64,000 nt of DNA, taken from assembly GCA_016714365.1 (NCBI GenBank), contig JADJNH010000005.1, forward strand, positions 2,766,501 through 2,830,500, in the 5' to 3' direction. This document shows positions 34,191 to 43,729 of the stretch, piece after piece. This DNA is from Candidatus Vicinibacter affinis. Lineage in GTDB: Bacteria; Bacteroidota; Bacteroidia; Chitinophagales; Saprospiraceae. The notes below the pieces were generated by a model that worked only from the letters and a program-made list of their open reading frames with translations, made no database searches and was not told the origin of the DNA. Both the position numbers and the translations under genes were made by a program. Every line of letters starts with the position of its first letter. Position 1 is the first letter of the stretch.

Positions 34191-37100
34191 GTGAATTTGG
34201 AGGATTTAAATCTGAAGAAGCATAAGCATTGGTTTTACCTATGGCTTATAGCTCTTTTGATGGTAGCACTGGGTAAAATTTACGAGATTTATTACCCTGA
34301 ATTTAAGCATGACAGAGGTCATCAATTTCTGAAGCAGTGTCAACAGAAAATAAATCAAATTGAAATTGCTAGTAAAGAGCTGGAAACACAAATAAAAGGA
34401 ATCCACTCCTCTATTCAGAATAAAAACGAATTCATTGCAGAAATAAGTAGAAGATTAAACAAGCAAGGTCGATTTTCGGACTTTTCAATAGTTTTTTGTG
34501 AAAATGAAAAACTCATATATTGGAATCGCGATAATGTCAGATTCGATCCTAAATGGTGCCCCTGTTTGGAGAATGATGGAAGCGGAGTTTTTGATTTCGA
34601 AAACAGTTATTATTTTGGTATCAACAAAACATTGAATTCTGAAAAATTTGGCTTATGCTATATCTTATATTCAGAACTTTCCCCAAACGACATAAATGGT
34701 AAAGAATTTCATATTTCAGAAGAAAAAAGTTCAAGTGAAACACTCACACTAAAAAATGGAAAGGGACAAAGCATTGCATATATAAGTAATATCGGAGGCA
34801 ATTTGTCATCTGAATTTTCTAACAGCATTCTTATTTTCTATCTACTTCTGCTTGTCATATTTTACTTTCCAACACATTATTTTGGTAAAATATTTTTTAA
34901 TACAGGTTTAAATTCCTGGGGATTCTTAACTCTTCTTATTGGCATAATAGCTACCAGCAGTTTAGCTAATTGGCTCGTATCAAATCCTGATTATTTTGAC
35001 AGCATCTTTACTTCATCCAAGATTAAGACAAATTATTTTCAATATACCTTATTTGAATTAATTGTATTGTCAATTTTGGTATTTCATATTGCATACTTTT
35101 TTCACAAATATTATAAACTTAAGGTCAATCAGCCAGCCGGTAAAAATTACGTTGATCTTATCATCCCATTATTTAATTACATCATCACTTTTCTCGCGCT
35201 ACTGGTTTATTGTAACTTGTTCAAAACGGTATTCGTAAAATCTGAATTTAGTTTCAACTTGGATAAATCCATTTTTTTGCCCCTGGAGAACTATTTACTA
35301 CTAATTTCCCTCTTGTTAATATTGATTTCTGTTTTTCTCATTGCTCACAAACTTTGTTTGAGCACCACAAGTTACCAACTACCTATAAAAAGAAGAGTTC
35401 AACTGTTTTTACTTGCGTATGTTCTTACTCTGCCATTACTTTATAAACTAAATCTTGAAATAACATTTATATCGTTCTTTCTTAGTTCATCAATCATTAT
35501 TTGGCTGCTTGACTATTTTGTAGATTACAAACAAACCAGTGCATTATGGCTGATAAGTTGGATCTTAATAATAAGTTTCCTGACTTCAGGGTTAATCTTC
35601 CACTACCAAAACATTAGAAAACGGTACGAAAAAATCGAATTACTTAATTCAATAAGTAATATAGGGTATGCGAAAATAGACTCAAACGCAACTTCAATCT
35701 CATCGGAATTAGGTTTGCTGATTGAAAAAAGCAATCAGCTGGGTTATGATTTATTTATTTATGAAAATGAAATCCCCAGATACAGTTCGAATTTTAAAAA
35801 ACCAGAACTTATACAATTTAAAAATGACCTAGGACCTAAAAACAGAACCATAGTGGTCAGAAATTCGGAAGAGTGGTTGGTTCAAAAAATAAAACCAAGC
35901 TACTTAATTTTACTGTCTCACCCAATCCCTTCTATAGTTAAAGCGATTTCTCTCTTCAGCTATTTATTTACCATACTTATAATAATATCATACTTAGTAA
36001 GTCTCATTCACCAAAAGTACCCAATTCTTCCTGAGGGCTTAAACATTCAAGTGGATGACAAGCCTTCTCTCCGAACAAAAATACAATTCTATATTATACT
36101 TGGAATTGTATTTAGCTTTTTGATTATCGCTTTGGTAACAGTATTTTTTACAAAAAAATCTGAGCAACAAATTACTGAAGAAACTCTATTTAATAAAATT
36201 AAATATTTAAGCACTTTCCTTGAACAATCAATATCTTCAACAAATAATCTTGAAGACGCTCAATTTGTTTTGATTGAACAAATAAAATCCACATCTTCTC
36301 TATTTGACTATGGCGTTGAGTTTTATGACAATCAGGGCTTTGAAGTTAATCTTTATAAAAATCAAACGAATACTAACACAAAAATTAAACTTTGTAATCC
36401 TGCCTTTTATTTTTATTACCCTTTTGGAATATCTGACATCGTTATTAAAGTGGATGATGACATGAACAGGCAGATCAAAATTTCTGGATTCAAAAACATT
36501 TTTTTAAATAATATCAGATTGGGAACTCTTGAAATGGTAAGTTATATAAATAATGAAAAAGCAAGAGACAATAGATTAAATAACCTAATAAATACTTTAC
36601 TAAATATTTATGTATTCTTATTTCTGATTGCCGCAAGTCTTGCGACTATTTTAGCCAATTCCATAACATCTCCTTTGGAAGTCTTAAGTGACAAACTAAA
36701 ATCCATGCGTCTTGGAAAAAGAAATGAAACACTTGATTGGTCGGGTCAAGATGAAATAGGTGAACTAATTCAGGATTACAACAGAATGGTAAGCCAGCTG
36801 GATGAAAGTGCGGGACTTTTAGCTAAATCTGAGAGAGATTCAGCATGGAGGGAAATGGCCAAGCAAGTCGCCCATGAGATTAAGAATCCGTTGACGCCCA
36901 TGAAACTCAACATTCAGTATCTACAACAGAAAATCAAAAGTGGAGAAACTGATCTCAGCGGATTGATTCAACGAGTCTCATTAACTCTGTTGGAACAAAT
37001 CGATGGATTGACTCAAATTGCAACTGAATTTTCGAATTTTGCAAAAATGCCCAAGGCTGAAAATGAAAAAATTTTAATAAATGATCTTGTATCATCCGTT

Positions 37101-37520
37101 CATGATCTTTTTCGCAAAAGAGAAGATGTGGATATTTACCTGATTGTTCCAATAGACGAGCTGTTTGTATTTTGTGATAAGAACCAAATGATAAGAGTAT
37201 TGAATAATTTGATAAATAATTCGATACAGGCCATTCCAGAACACAGAAAAGGGAAAATTGATATCCAACTAGGTCAAAAAAATAACTTTGCCTTTATTTC
37301 AATTAAAGATAATGGAATTGGAATCAATGAAGATATGAGGGAAAAGGTATTCTTGCCAAATTTTACAACCAAAAATTCTGGTACCGGTCTCGGGTTGGCT
37401 ATGTGCAGGCAAATTATTGAATCGGTAAATGGTAAAATATATTTTATTTCTGAAATAAATGTTGGTACTGAGTTTATTGTTGAACTACCCTTGATGAGAA
37501 TAGAGAAAAACATAATTTAA
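34191..37520 (+). CDS. Large multi-spanning NtrY-like sensor histidine kinase
   Basis: A 1109-aa membrane kinase. One hydrophobic segment (about 13-31) is followed by a ~180-residue extracytoplasmic domain, then about nine or ten spans between 210 and 620, another near 650 and one near 820. A HAMP domain follows (LEVLSDKLKSMRLGKRNE). The HisKA H-box is VAHEIKNPLTPMKLNIQYLQ with phospho-acceptor His895. The ATPase domain has NNLINNSIQA (N box), DNGIGI (G1) and GTGLGLAMC (G2). The H-box and HAMP layout is that of NtrY. The start is GTG at 34191; no in-frame ATG is suitable. No response regulator gene is adjacent, so the partner is unknown. Confidence 0.9.
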   Translation: MNLEDLNLKKHKHWFYLWLIALLMVALGKIYEIYYPEFKHDRGHQFLKQCQQKINQIEIASKELETQIKGIHSSIQNKNEFIAEISRRLNKQGRFSDFSIVFCENEKLIYWNRDNVRFDPKWCPCLENDGSGVFDFENSYYFGINKTLNSEKFGLCYILYSELSPNDINGKEFHISEEKSSSETLTLKNGKGQSIAYISNIGGNLSSEFSNSILIFYLLLLVIFYFPTHYFGKIFFNTGLNSWGFLTLLIGIIATSSLANWLVSNPDYFDSIFTSSKIKTNYFQYTLFELIVLSILVFHIAYFFHKYYKLKVNQPAGKNYVDLIIPLFNYIITFLALLVYCNLFKTVFVKSEFSFNLDKSIFLPLENYLLLISLLLILISVFLIAHKLCLSTTSYQLPIKRRVQLFLLAYVLTLPLLYKLNLEITFISFFLSSSIIIWLLDYFVDYKQTSALWLISWILIISFLTSGLIFHYQNIRKRYEKIELLNSISNIGYAKIDSNATSISSELGLLIEKSNQLGYDLFIYENEIPRYSSNFKKPELIQFKNDLGPKNRTIVVRNSEEWLVQKIKPSYLILLSHPIPSIVKAISLFSYLFTILIIISYLVSLIHQKYPILPEGLNIQVDDKPSLRTKIQFYIILGIVFSFLIIALVTVFFTKKSEQQITEETLFNKIKYLSTFLEQSISSTNNLEDAQFVLIEQIKSTSSLFDYGVEFYDNQGFEVNLYKNQTNTNTKIKLCNPAFYFYYPFGISDIVIKVDDDMNRQIKISGFKNIFLNNIRLGTLEMVSYINNEKARDNRLNNLINTLLNIYVFLFLIAASLATILANSITSPLEVLSDKLKSMRLGKRNETLDWSGQDEIGELIQDYNRMVSQLDESAGLLAKSERDSAWREMAKQVAHEIKNPLTPMKLNIQYLQQKIKSGETDLSGLIQRVSLTLLEQIDGLTQIATEFSNFAKMPKAENEKILINDLVSSVHDLFRKREDVDIYLIVPIDELFVFCDKNQMIRVLNNLINNSIQAIPEHRKGKIDIQLGQKNNFAFISIKDNGIGINEDMREKVFLPNFTTKNSGTGLGLAMCRQIIESVNGKIYFISEINVGTEFIVELPLMRIEKNII

Positions 37521-37793
37521 TATGATTAAATATTATTTCAGTCATTCTCTGATTGAAAGGAGCCTTTTAATATTAGGAGCGTCCAAGGATAGTCCACAGC
37601 AGAATATCTCATGTTTGAATTTTTCACTAAATTTGTTTTTCAAGATCGTAAAGAATCAGGCTTGAACATTTTGGTAAATGTATGATAGTGTAAACTCGTA
37701 AATTCAAATACACTCAAAAATGAAGGATTTATTATAGTATACTTTTAAACTGATCTCTTAACAGGTTGTTTCCATTTTAAATAAACGATTTTT

Positions 37794-38267
37794 ATGGCTT
37801 CTTGGGTAATTAATTTTGGCTTAGTTTTATTGGCATTTATTGGGATGGAGTTTATGGCATGGTTCACCCATAAATACATTATGCACGGCTTCTTATGGTC
37901 TTGGCATGAAGATCATCATAAACCCCATCAATTAAAAGTAGGATTTTGGGAGAAAAATGATCGGTTCTTTCTGGTATTTGCCGTTCCAAGTTTCTTGTGT
38001 TATTTGCTTGGAAGTCTAGTTCCTGATCTAAGATGGTTACTCTTTATTGGAATAGGTATATCCATCTACGGAATTTGTTACTTTTTGGTCCATGATGTTT
38101 ACATTCATAGAAGATTTGAATGGTTCAGACAACTAGACAATGATTATTCTAAAGCCGTGCTGAAAGCACATGGTGCACATCATGCCAAACAAACTAAAGA
38201 AGACGGTGAATCTTTCGGAATGCTATTTGTAAATCCTAAATACTTCAAAAGGAGAAAACTTAGCTAA
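37794..38267 (+). CDS. crtZ: Beta-carotene hydroxylase-like (CrtZ/fatty acid hydroxylase superfamily)
   Basis: A 157-aa integral membrane di-iron hydroxylase. Three or four hydrophobic segments hold the histidine clusters HKYIMH (26-31), HEDHH (38-42), HDVYIH (about 102-107) and HGAHH (near 131-135), which match the CrtZ set. It is expected to add 3-hydroxyl groups to carotenoid rings, giving zeaxanthin-type pigments. No other carotenoid gene (crtB, crtI, crtY) is in the window. It stands alone, with a 273-bp upstream intergenic region and the sucD operon converging from downstream. Confidence 0.85.
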   Translation: MASWVINFGLVLLAFIGMEFMAWFTHKYIMHGFLWSWHEDHHKPHQLKVGFWEKNDRFFLVFAVPSFLCYLLGSLVPDLRWLLFIGIGISIYGICYFLVHDVYIHRRFEWFRQLDNDYSKAVLKAHGAHHAKQTKEDGESFGMLFVNPKYFKRRKLS

Positions 38268-38319
38268 GCTTTTTCCCAACTTTAGGAAAATTGAGTGCTT
38301 AAAGCAGTTTAGTCCTGAA

Positions 38320-39192
38320 TTACTTTTGCAGGACCTCTTTCATTTTAATACCAATTTGTGAAGGAGATTCCACTACATGAATTCCACATTCCATCATTAT
38401 CTTAATTTTAGCTTCTGCGGTGTCTTCTGCTCCTCCAATTATGGCTCCGGCATGCCCCATCTTTCTTCCCTTTGGAGCAGTCTTTCCGGCAATAAAACCT
38501 ACTACAGGCTTTGTGCCATAATCTCTAATCCAAATTGCTGCATCTGTCTCCATGCTTCCACCAATCTCTCCTATCATTACAATTCCATCTGTTTCGTAAT
38601 CTGCCATAAGCATTTGTATGGCCTGGAGGGTTGTCGTTCCTGGAATCGGATCACCTCCAATACCTATACAGGTAGATTGTCCTAACCCAGCCTGGGTTAT
38701 CTGGTCTACAGCTTCATAGGTAAGAGTTCCCGAACGTGAAATAATTCCTACCCGACCTTTTCTATGAATAAATCCCGGCATAATACCAACTTTAGCCTCA
38801 CCCGGTGTGATAACACCAGGACAATTTGGACCTATTAGAGTACACGGGTAATTTTTAAGATACTCCTTAACCTTTACCATGTCTTGCACTGGTACTCCTT
38901 CTGTAATGCAAATAATAACACTTATTCCCGCATCCGCCGCTTCCATAATTGCATCTGCAGCAAAAGCAGGTGGAACAAAAATAATGCTCGTATCAGCCTG
39001 AGTGGATTCTACTGCATTTTGGACTGTATTAAAAACGGGTAAATTCAAATGCATTTGACCGCCTTTACCTGGAGTAACTCCTCCAACCACAGGGGTCCCA
39101 TAACTTATCATTTGCTCAGCATGAAAGCTTCCTTCTTTTCCTGTAAATCCCTGAACAATTATTCTGGAATTTTTATTCACCAATACACTCAT
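38320..39192 (-). CDS. sucD: Succinyl-CoA synthetase alpha subunit
   Basis: A 290-aa alpha subunit of succinate-CoA ligase in the TCA cycle. It has the CoA-binding FTGKEGSFHAEQMI (about residues 16-29), GPNCPGVITPGEAKVGIMPG, and the phospho-histidine His247 in KMGHAGAIIGG. Length and motifs are standard. It is the last gene of the carA-eno-ftsB-like-sucD run (3 bp after the ftsB-like stop). The beta subunit gene sucC is not in the window, so the two subunits are encoded apart. Confidence 0.96.
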   Translation of the reverse strand: MSVLVNKNSRIIVQGFTGKEGSFHAEQMISYGTPVVGGVTPGKGGQMHLNLPVFNTVQNAVESTQADTSIIFVPPAFAADAIMEAADAGISVIICITEGVPVQDMVKVKEYLKNYPCTLIGPNCPGVITPGEAKVGIMPGFIHRKGRVGIISRSGTLTYEAVDQITQAGLGQSTCIGIGGDPIPGTTTLQAIQMLMADYETDGIVMIGEIGGSMETDAAIWIRDYGTKPVVGFIAGKTAPKGRKMGHAGAIIGGAEDTAEAKIKIMMECGIHVVESPSQIGIKMKEVLQK

Positions 39193-39195
39193 GGT

Positions 39196-39522
39196 TTACT
39201 TATCTGTTTTCTTTTTGGTTTCAATAATAAAAATATCTTCATCTTGCCTTGCCATATGGTATTTCTCTCTGGCAAACTTTTCATAATTCTGCTCAAGGTC
39301 TTTTTTATCTTGTTTTGCTTCTGCAATCAGTTGGACATAATTCTCCTTTTGTGTCTTTAAATCTGAAAGTGAAGTGTAAATTTTGTATTGAGTAGCGAGA
39401 TTAAACTTATCGAAAAAACACAGATAAATACTAAAAACAATAATTGTCAAAAGTGCTTTTTTCTTCCATGCGTACCTCGTAATTCTGGAAGGGATATGCA
39501 AAATATGCCTTTTATTCTTCAT
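39196..39522 (-). CDS. FtsB/DivIC-like septum formation initiator protein
   Basis: A 108-aa bitopic membrane protein. I chose the ATG at 39522 over a TTG seven codons upstream. A basic N-terminus (residues 1-24) precedes one membrane segment (ALLTIIVFSIYLCFF), then a periplasmic coiled coil (LSDLKTQKENYVQLIAEAKQ) and the family motif FAREKYHMARQDEDIFII. FtsB/DivIC proteins connect FtsL and FtsQ/DivIB in the divisome. The gene is tightly packed between eno (13 bp) and sucD (3 bp). Confidence 0.88.
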   Translation of the reverse strand: MKNKRHILHIPSRITRYAWKKKALLTIIVFSIYLCFFDKFNLATQYKIYTSLSDLKTQKENYVQLIAEAKQDKKDLEQNYEKFAREKYHMARQDEDIFIIETKKKTDK

Positions 39523-39556
39523 AAGAATAACATTTAAAGGCAAATATACATATCAT

Positions 39557-40843
39557 TTATCTTTTAAGTATATTTTTTCCATAAAATTGAGCCTGGTCTC
39601 CTAACTCCTCTTCTATCCTAATTAATTGATTGTATTTAGCGGTTCTGTCAGACCTGGACAATGATCCGGTTTTAATTTGACCACAATTTAATGCAACAGA
39701 AAGGTCCGCAATGAAAGTATCTTCCGTCTCTCCTGAACGATGACTCATTACACTGGTGTAACCATTTCTTTGGGCCATTTGTACAGCATTGGTAGTCTCA
39801 GTGAGTGAACCAATCTGATTGACTTTTATTAAAATTGAATTAGCAGCTTTAAGGTTAATTCCCTGTTGCAATCTTTTTGGATTTGTAACAAATAAATCAT
39901 CCCCAACTAACTGAATTTTGTGTCCTATCTTTTGACACAAATTGGTCCAACCTGTCCAGTCATCTTCCGCTAAACCATCTTCTATTGATATTAGTGGATA
40001 TTTTGCAGCCCATCCAACCCAAAAGTCAACTAATTCATCTGAAGTTAAGGATTTGGAGCCAGACTTATGAAAATGATATACTCGATTAGCTTCATCATAC
40101 ATTTCTGAAACTGCAGCATCCATTGCGAGCCAAACATCTTCTCCTGGCTTGTAGCCAGCATTTTCTACTGCTTTTAAAATAAGCTCAATACCCTCCTCAT
40201 TTGATCCAAGTGAAGGGGCAAAACCTCCCTCATCCCCTACATTAGTGGAATAGGATTTTGATTGCAGTACTTTTTTTAAGTTGTGAAAAATTTCAGAACC
40301 CATTCTGATGGCATGACTGATTGATTCAGCACCAACAGGCACGATCATAAATTCTTGGAAATCTAGTTTATTATCCGCATGCATGCCTCCATTTAGAATA
40401 TTCATCATGGGCAGTGGCATCAAATGAGCATTTGTTCCTCCAATGTACCTAAATAATGAAAGATCAGTTTCAAGAGCTGCGGCCCTAGCACTTGCCAAGG
40501 AAACAGCCAATATTGAATTGGCACCAATTCTGGATTTATTCTCAGTGCCATCCAATTCTATCATTATTTGGTCAATATACCTCTGATCTGTAATTTCTAC
40601 TCCTATTAACCGGTCAGCGATTTCTTCTTCGATAAATGAACAGGCTTTTAAAACCCCTTTACCCATGTAAACATTTTCATCTCTATCCCTCAACTCCACT
40701 GCCTCGTGTTTGCCTGTTGATGCACCGGATGGTACGGCTGCTCGCCCAATAAATCCATCATAGGTAATTACCTCAGCTTCCACTGTAGGAAAGCCTCTGC
40801 TGTCCAAAATTTGTCTTGCTATAACATCAACTATTTCACTCAT
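39557..40843 (-). CDS. eno: Enolase
   Basis: Interconverts 2-phosphoglycerate and phosphoenolpyruvate. The 428-aa protein has the N-terminal ILDSRGFPTVEAEV, the loop AAVPSGASTGKHEAVELRD, LPMPMMNILNGGMHADN, and the magnesium ligands around LAMDAAVSEMY, SIEDGLAEDDW and LVGDDLFVTNP. The catalytic Lys is in ILIKVNQIGSLTET, and SHRSGETEDTFIADL follows. Length and order are normal. It follows carA with a 4-bp gap and precedes the ftsB-like gene. Confidence 0.98.
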   Translation of the reverse strand: MSEIVDVIARQILDSRGFPTVEAEVITYDGFIGRAAVPSGASTGKHEAVELRDRDENVYMGKGVLKACSFIEEEIADRLIGVEITDQRYIDQIMIELDGTENKSRIGANSILAVSLASARAAALETDLSLFRYIGGTNAHLMPLPMMNILNGGMHADNKLDFQEFMIVPVGAESISHAIRMGSEIFHNLKKVLQSKSYSTNVGDEGGFAPSLGSNEEGIELILKAVENAGYKPGEDVWLAMDAAVSEMYDEANRVYHFHKSGSKSLTSDELVDFWVGWAAKYPLISIEDGLAEDDWTGWTNLCQKIGHKIQLVGDDLFVTNPKRLQQGINLKAANSILIKVNQIGSLTETTNAVQMAQRNGYTSVMSHRSGETEDTFIADLSVALNCGQIKTGSLSRSDRTAKYNQLIRIEEELGDQAQFYGKNILKR

Positions 40844-40847
40844 GCTA

Positions 40848-41978
40848 CTAATTTAAAATTTGACTAATTCCCAATTCTTTGTTGACCATACTTGAAAACT
40901 GATGAAACAAATATCTGGAATCATGTGGTCCAGGCCCTGCTTCGGGGTGGTACTGAACACTGAAAACGGGACGGTCATTAATCCGAATACCCTCAACACT
41001 TTTGTCATTTAAATTGATATGACTTAATGATATTTTATGCTTACTGGAAAGAACCTGTTCCGTATCAAGAGCAAATCCATGATTTTGACAGGTGATTTCA
41101 CCCAAACCTGTTTCAAGATTTAGGACCGCATGATTTGAACCTCTGTGGCCATTTAGCATTTTGACTGTCTTTATTCCCATAGCCAAACCAAAAATCTGAT
41201 GCCCCAAACATATACCAAATGCCGGCTTACCGGACTCTAAAATTTGACTTGCCGTTTGGATGGCATAATCCATGCTCGAAGGATCCCCCGGCCCGTTCGA
41301 CAGAAAAAAAGCATCTGGCTTCCAATCCAACATGGTTGATATATTCGTTTGAGCAGGAAATACTCTAACATTGAAATGATGCTGGTTAAGCTGTTTTAAT
41401 ATGCTCGATTTTATACCAAAATCCAAGACCGCAAGGCGAACTGAATTTTCAGTATTTGGAATATCATATATTTGTTTGGTTGTCACTTTAGATGCTAACT
41501 CCAATCCATGCATATCTGGAACTCCATCCAATAATTCTCTAAGTTTTTGAATATCAAATTGTTCATTTGATATAATGGCATTCATCGCACCATTTACCCT
41601 GATATGTCTTACCAAGGCTCGTGTATCAATATCATGAATGCAAACTAAACTGTTCATCTCTAAATATTCCTGCAGCGAAGAATCAGTATTTAATCTGCTG
41701 AAATGATCAGAAAAATTACGACATACTAAACCAGCAATTTGGATATTGGAGGATTCAACTTCCTTTTGGTGTGTACCATAATTTCCAATATGAACATTCG
41801 TCATTACCAGTATCTGGCGGAAGTAACTTGGATCGGTGAAGATTTCCTGATACCCTGTCATGCCGGTATTAAAGCAGATTTCTCCAACCGTCGTACCAAT
41901 GATTCCTGCAGATTTGCCGTGAAAAACTGTGCCATCCTTTAATAAAAGTATAGCTGGTTCACGAAAATTTTTAGACAT
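40848..41978 (-). CDS. carA: Carbamoyl-phosphate synthase small subunit
   Basis: The glutaminase subunit that feeds ammonia to CarB for arginine and pyrimidine synthesis. The 376-aa protein has the N-terminal domain (FNTGMTGYQEIFTDPSY) and a class I amidotransferase domain with nucleophile Cys257 in FGICLGHQI and the His/Glu pair in SVQYHPEAGPGPHDS. The length is standard. carB is not adjacent. It is the first gene of a four-gene operon behind the ribosomal-block terminator and has its own promoter element. Confidence 0.96.
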   Translation of the reverse strand: MSKNFREPAILLLKDGTVFHGKSAGIIGTTVGEICFNTGMTGYQEIFTDPSYFRQILVMTNVHIGNYGTHQKEVESSNIQIAGLVCRNFSDHFSRLNTDSSLQEYLEMNSLVCIHDIDTRALVRHIRVNGAMNAIISNEQFDIQKLRELLDGVPDMHGLELASKVTTKQIYDIPNTENSVRLAVLDFGIKSSILKQLNQHHFNVRVFPAQTNISTMLDWKPDAFFLSNGPGDPSSMDYAIQTASQILESGKPAFGICLGHQIFGLAMGIKTVKMLNGHRGSNHAVLNLETGLGEITCQNHGFALDTEQVLSSKHKISLSHINLNDKSVEGIRINDRPVFSVQYHPEAGPGPHDSRYLFHQFSSMVNKELGISQILN

Positions 41979-42003
41979 TAAATCAATTTATATAAAATAA
42001 ATG

Positions 42004-42011
42004 CAAATATA
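42004..42011 (-). promoter_or_regulatory. Promoter -7 element of the carA operon
   Basis: TATATTTG on the minus strand fits TAnnTTTG, 25 bp upstream of the carA ATG and downstream of the rplQ terminator. Confidence 0.55.
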
Positions 42012-42107
42012 TAATCTCTAAGTCACAGAACATAAATAATATAGTATCTCGCGAGTTGAAATGACAATAAAAGAATCTCTAAGCCATTTTTTATCAAAAG
42101 AAAATGC

Positions 42108-42133
42108 AAAAAAAAAGCGGCAAAAAGCCGCTT
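42108..42133 (-). terminator. Rho-independent terminator of the ribosomal/rpoA operon
   Basis: On the minus strand AAGCGGC-TTTTT-GCCGCTT forms a strong stem-loop whose 3' arm runs into nine T. It begins 4 bp after the rplQ stop. Confidence 0.93.
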
Positions 42134-42137
42134 CGAT

Positions 42138-42650
42138 TTATTCTTTTGTTTCCGAATCTTCAGAATTCAACTCTTCGGTTGAATTTTCAACAGCACCTTC
42201 GGCTTCAGATTTAGTTTTCTTTGCGGATCTTCTAGTTCTCTTCGCAGTTTTAGCCATAGGAGATTCTGCTACAGAGGTAGAAACCATAATATTGTTAAAA
42301 TCTACGAGTTCAATCATGGCCATTTCTGCACCATCACCTTTTCGAAATCCGGTTCGGATAACTCTTGTGTATCCTCCAGGTCTTGTTGCAACTTTTTCAG
42401 CAACTTCTCCAAACAAAGAAGCAACAACATCTTTGTTTTGCAAATAACTAAAAACAATCCTTCTTGAGTGAGTTGAATTGTTCTTTGATTTTGTGATCAA
42501 TGGTTCAATATAAACCCTAAGGGCCTTCGCTTTGGCCACTGTAGTGCTTATTCTTTTATATTTTATAAGTGCTCCGGCTAAATTTCTTAGCAAAGCCGAA
42601 CGATGTCCTTTTTTTCTGCTTAGATGGTTAAACGCTTTACCATGTCTCAT
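42138..42650 (-). CDS. rplQ: 50S ribosomal protein L17
   Basis: The 170-aa protein has the L17 core MRHGKAFNHLSRKKGHRSALLRNLA, the IEPLITKSK region and TRVIRTGFRKGDGAEMAMIELV. A ~45-residue Ala/Lys/Glu-rich tail is absent from E. coli L17 but common in Bacteroidota. It is the last gene of the alpha operon, directly before the terminator. Confidence 0.96.
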   Translation of the reverse strand: MRHGKAFNHLSRKKGHRSALLRNLAGALIKYKRISTTVAKAKALRVYIEPLITKSKNNSTHSRRIVFSYLQNKDVVASLFGEVAEKVATRPGGYTRVIRTGFRKGDGAEMAMIELVDFNNIMVSTSVAESPMAKTAKRTRRSAKKTKSEAEGAVENSTEELNSEDSETKE

Positions 42651-42695
42651 GACTCAATCTTTTAGTCTATAATAAAATCAATATTTCTGAATCGA

Positions 42696-43694
42696 CTATT
42701 CTTCGTCCAGTTTATATTTTGAAAGATCCATTCCAAAACTCAGGTTCTTTGACTGTAAAAGTTCCTCAATTTCAACAAGGGATTTCTTACCAAAATTTCT
42801 AAATTTCAACAACTCGTGTGTATCAAACTTAACCATTTCTCCGAGAGAGTTAATTTTTGCCGCCTTCAGGCAATTATAAGCTCTTACGGACAAATCAAGA
42901 TCTTCCAAAGGAGTTTTCAATAATTTTCGCATGTGCAAAACATGCTCATCCACTATCGTGTCTTCCTTACGAACAGCATCTTCGAAAGTAATATTTTCGT
43001 CTGTAATTAATAAAAGATGCTGTATCATTATTCTGGCAGCCTCCTTTACAGCCTCCTCAGGATGTATAGTGCCATCCGTTTTAATGTCTAAAAGCAATTT
43101 TTCGTAATCTGTCTTTTGGCCAACACGCGTATTTGAAATACTGTAAGAAACTTTTTTGATGGGTGTATAAATTGCATCAACAGGAATTACTCCAATTGGT
43201 AAATCCTTTGTCATGTTCTCATCAGCAGGCACATAACCTCTTCCTTTTGCAATGGTAAGCTCAATCTCCAGGTTTACAAATGGCTCCATATGACAAACCA
43301 CCTGATCAGGATTAGTTACCTCAAAAACATTTGTAAATTTCTCAATATCTCCTGCTTTGAAAACTTCCTTTCCACTGATGGTAATGTATATTTTCTCCTC
43401 CTTAATCTCATCCTTCTCTAATTTGCTCTTCAAACGAATTTGTTTCAGATTCAGGATGATTTCAATAACATCTTCAATAACCCCTTTTATAGTTGAAAAT
43501 TCGTGTTCAACGCCAGCTATTCTAACATGGGTAATGGCATAACCCTCTAATGAGGAAAGGAGTATCCTTCGTAAGGAATTGCCAAGCGTTTGTCCAAATC
43601 CGGGTTCTAAAGGTTTGAATTCAAAAGATCCGTCAAACTCCGTAGCTTTTTGAAGAATGATTTTATCGGGCTTTTGAAAATTTAAAATACTCAT
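42696..43694 (-). CDS. rpoA: RNA polymerase alpha subunit
   Basis: A 332-aa alpha subunit. The N-terminal assembly domain includes FKPLEPGFGQTLGNSLRRILLSSLEGYAI (about residues 27-55) and a GRGYVPADEN segment. The C-terminal HhH domain, which contacts DNA and regulators, includes LDLSVRAYNCLKAAKINSLGEMV and FGKKSLVEIEELL. It is in its usual place between rpsD and rplQ. Confidence 0.98.
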   Translation of the reverse strand: MSILNFQKPDKIILQKATEFDGSFEFKPLEPGFGQTLGNSLRRILLSSLEGYAITHVRIAGVEHEFSTIKGVIEDVIEIILNLKQIRLKSKLEKDEIKEEKIYITISGKEVFKAGDIEKFTNVFEVTNPDQVVCHMEPFVNLEIELTIAKGRGYVPADENMTKDLPIGVIPVDAIYTPIKKVSYSISNTRVGQKTDYEKLLLDIKTDGTIHPEEAVKEAARIMIQHLLLITDENITFEDAVRKEDTIVDEHVLHMRKLLKTPLEDLDLSVRAYNCLKAAKINSLGEMVKFDTHELLKFRNFGKKSLVEIEELLQSKNLSFGMDLSKYKLDEE

Positions 43695-43729
43695 ATCCTA
43701 TTATATTACTTTTAGTAAATAAATTCCGA

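Noticed and set aside
42178..42272. The long C-terminal tail of L17 as a frameshift or fusion
   Set aside because: The Ala/Lys/Glu-rich extension is a common feature of Bacteroidota L17 and the frame continues to a stop just before the terminator.
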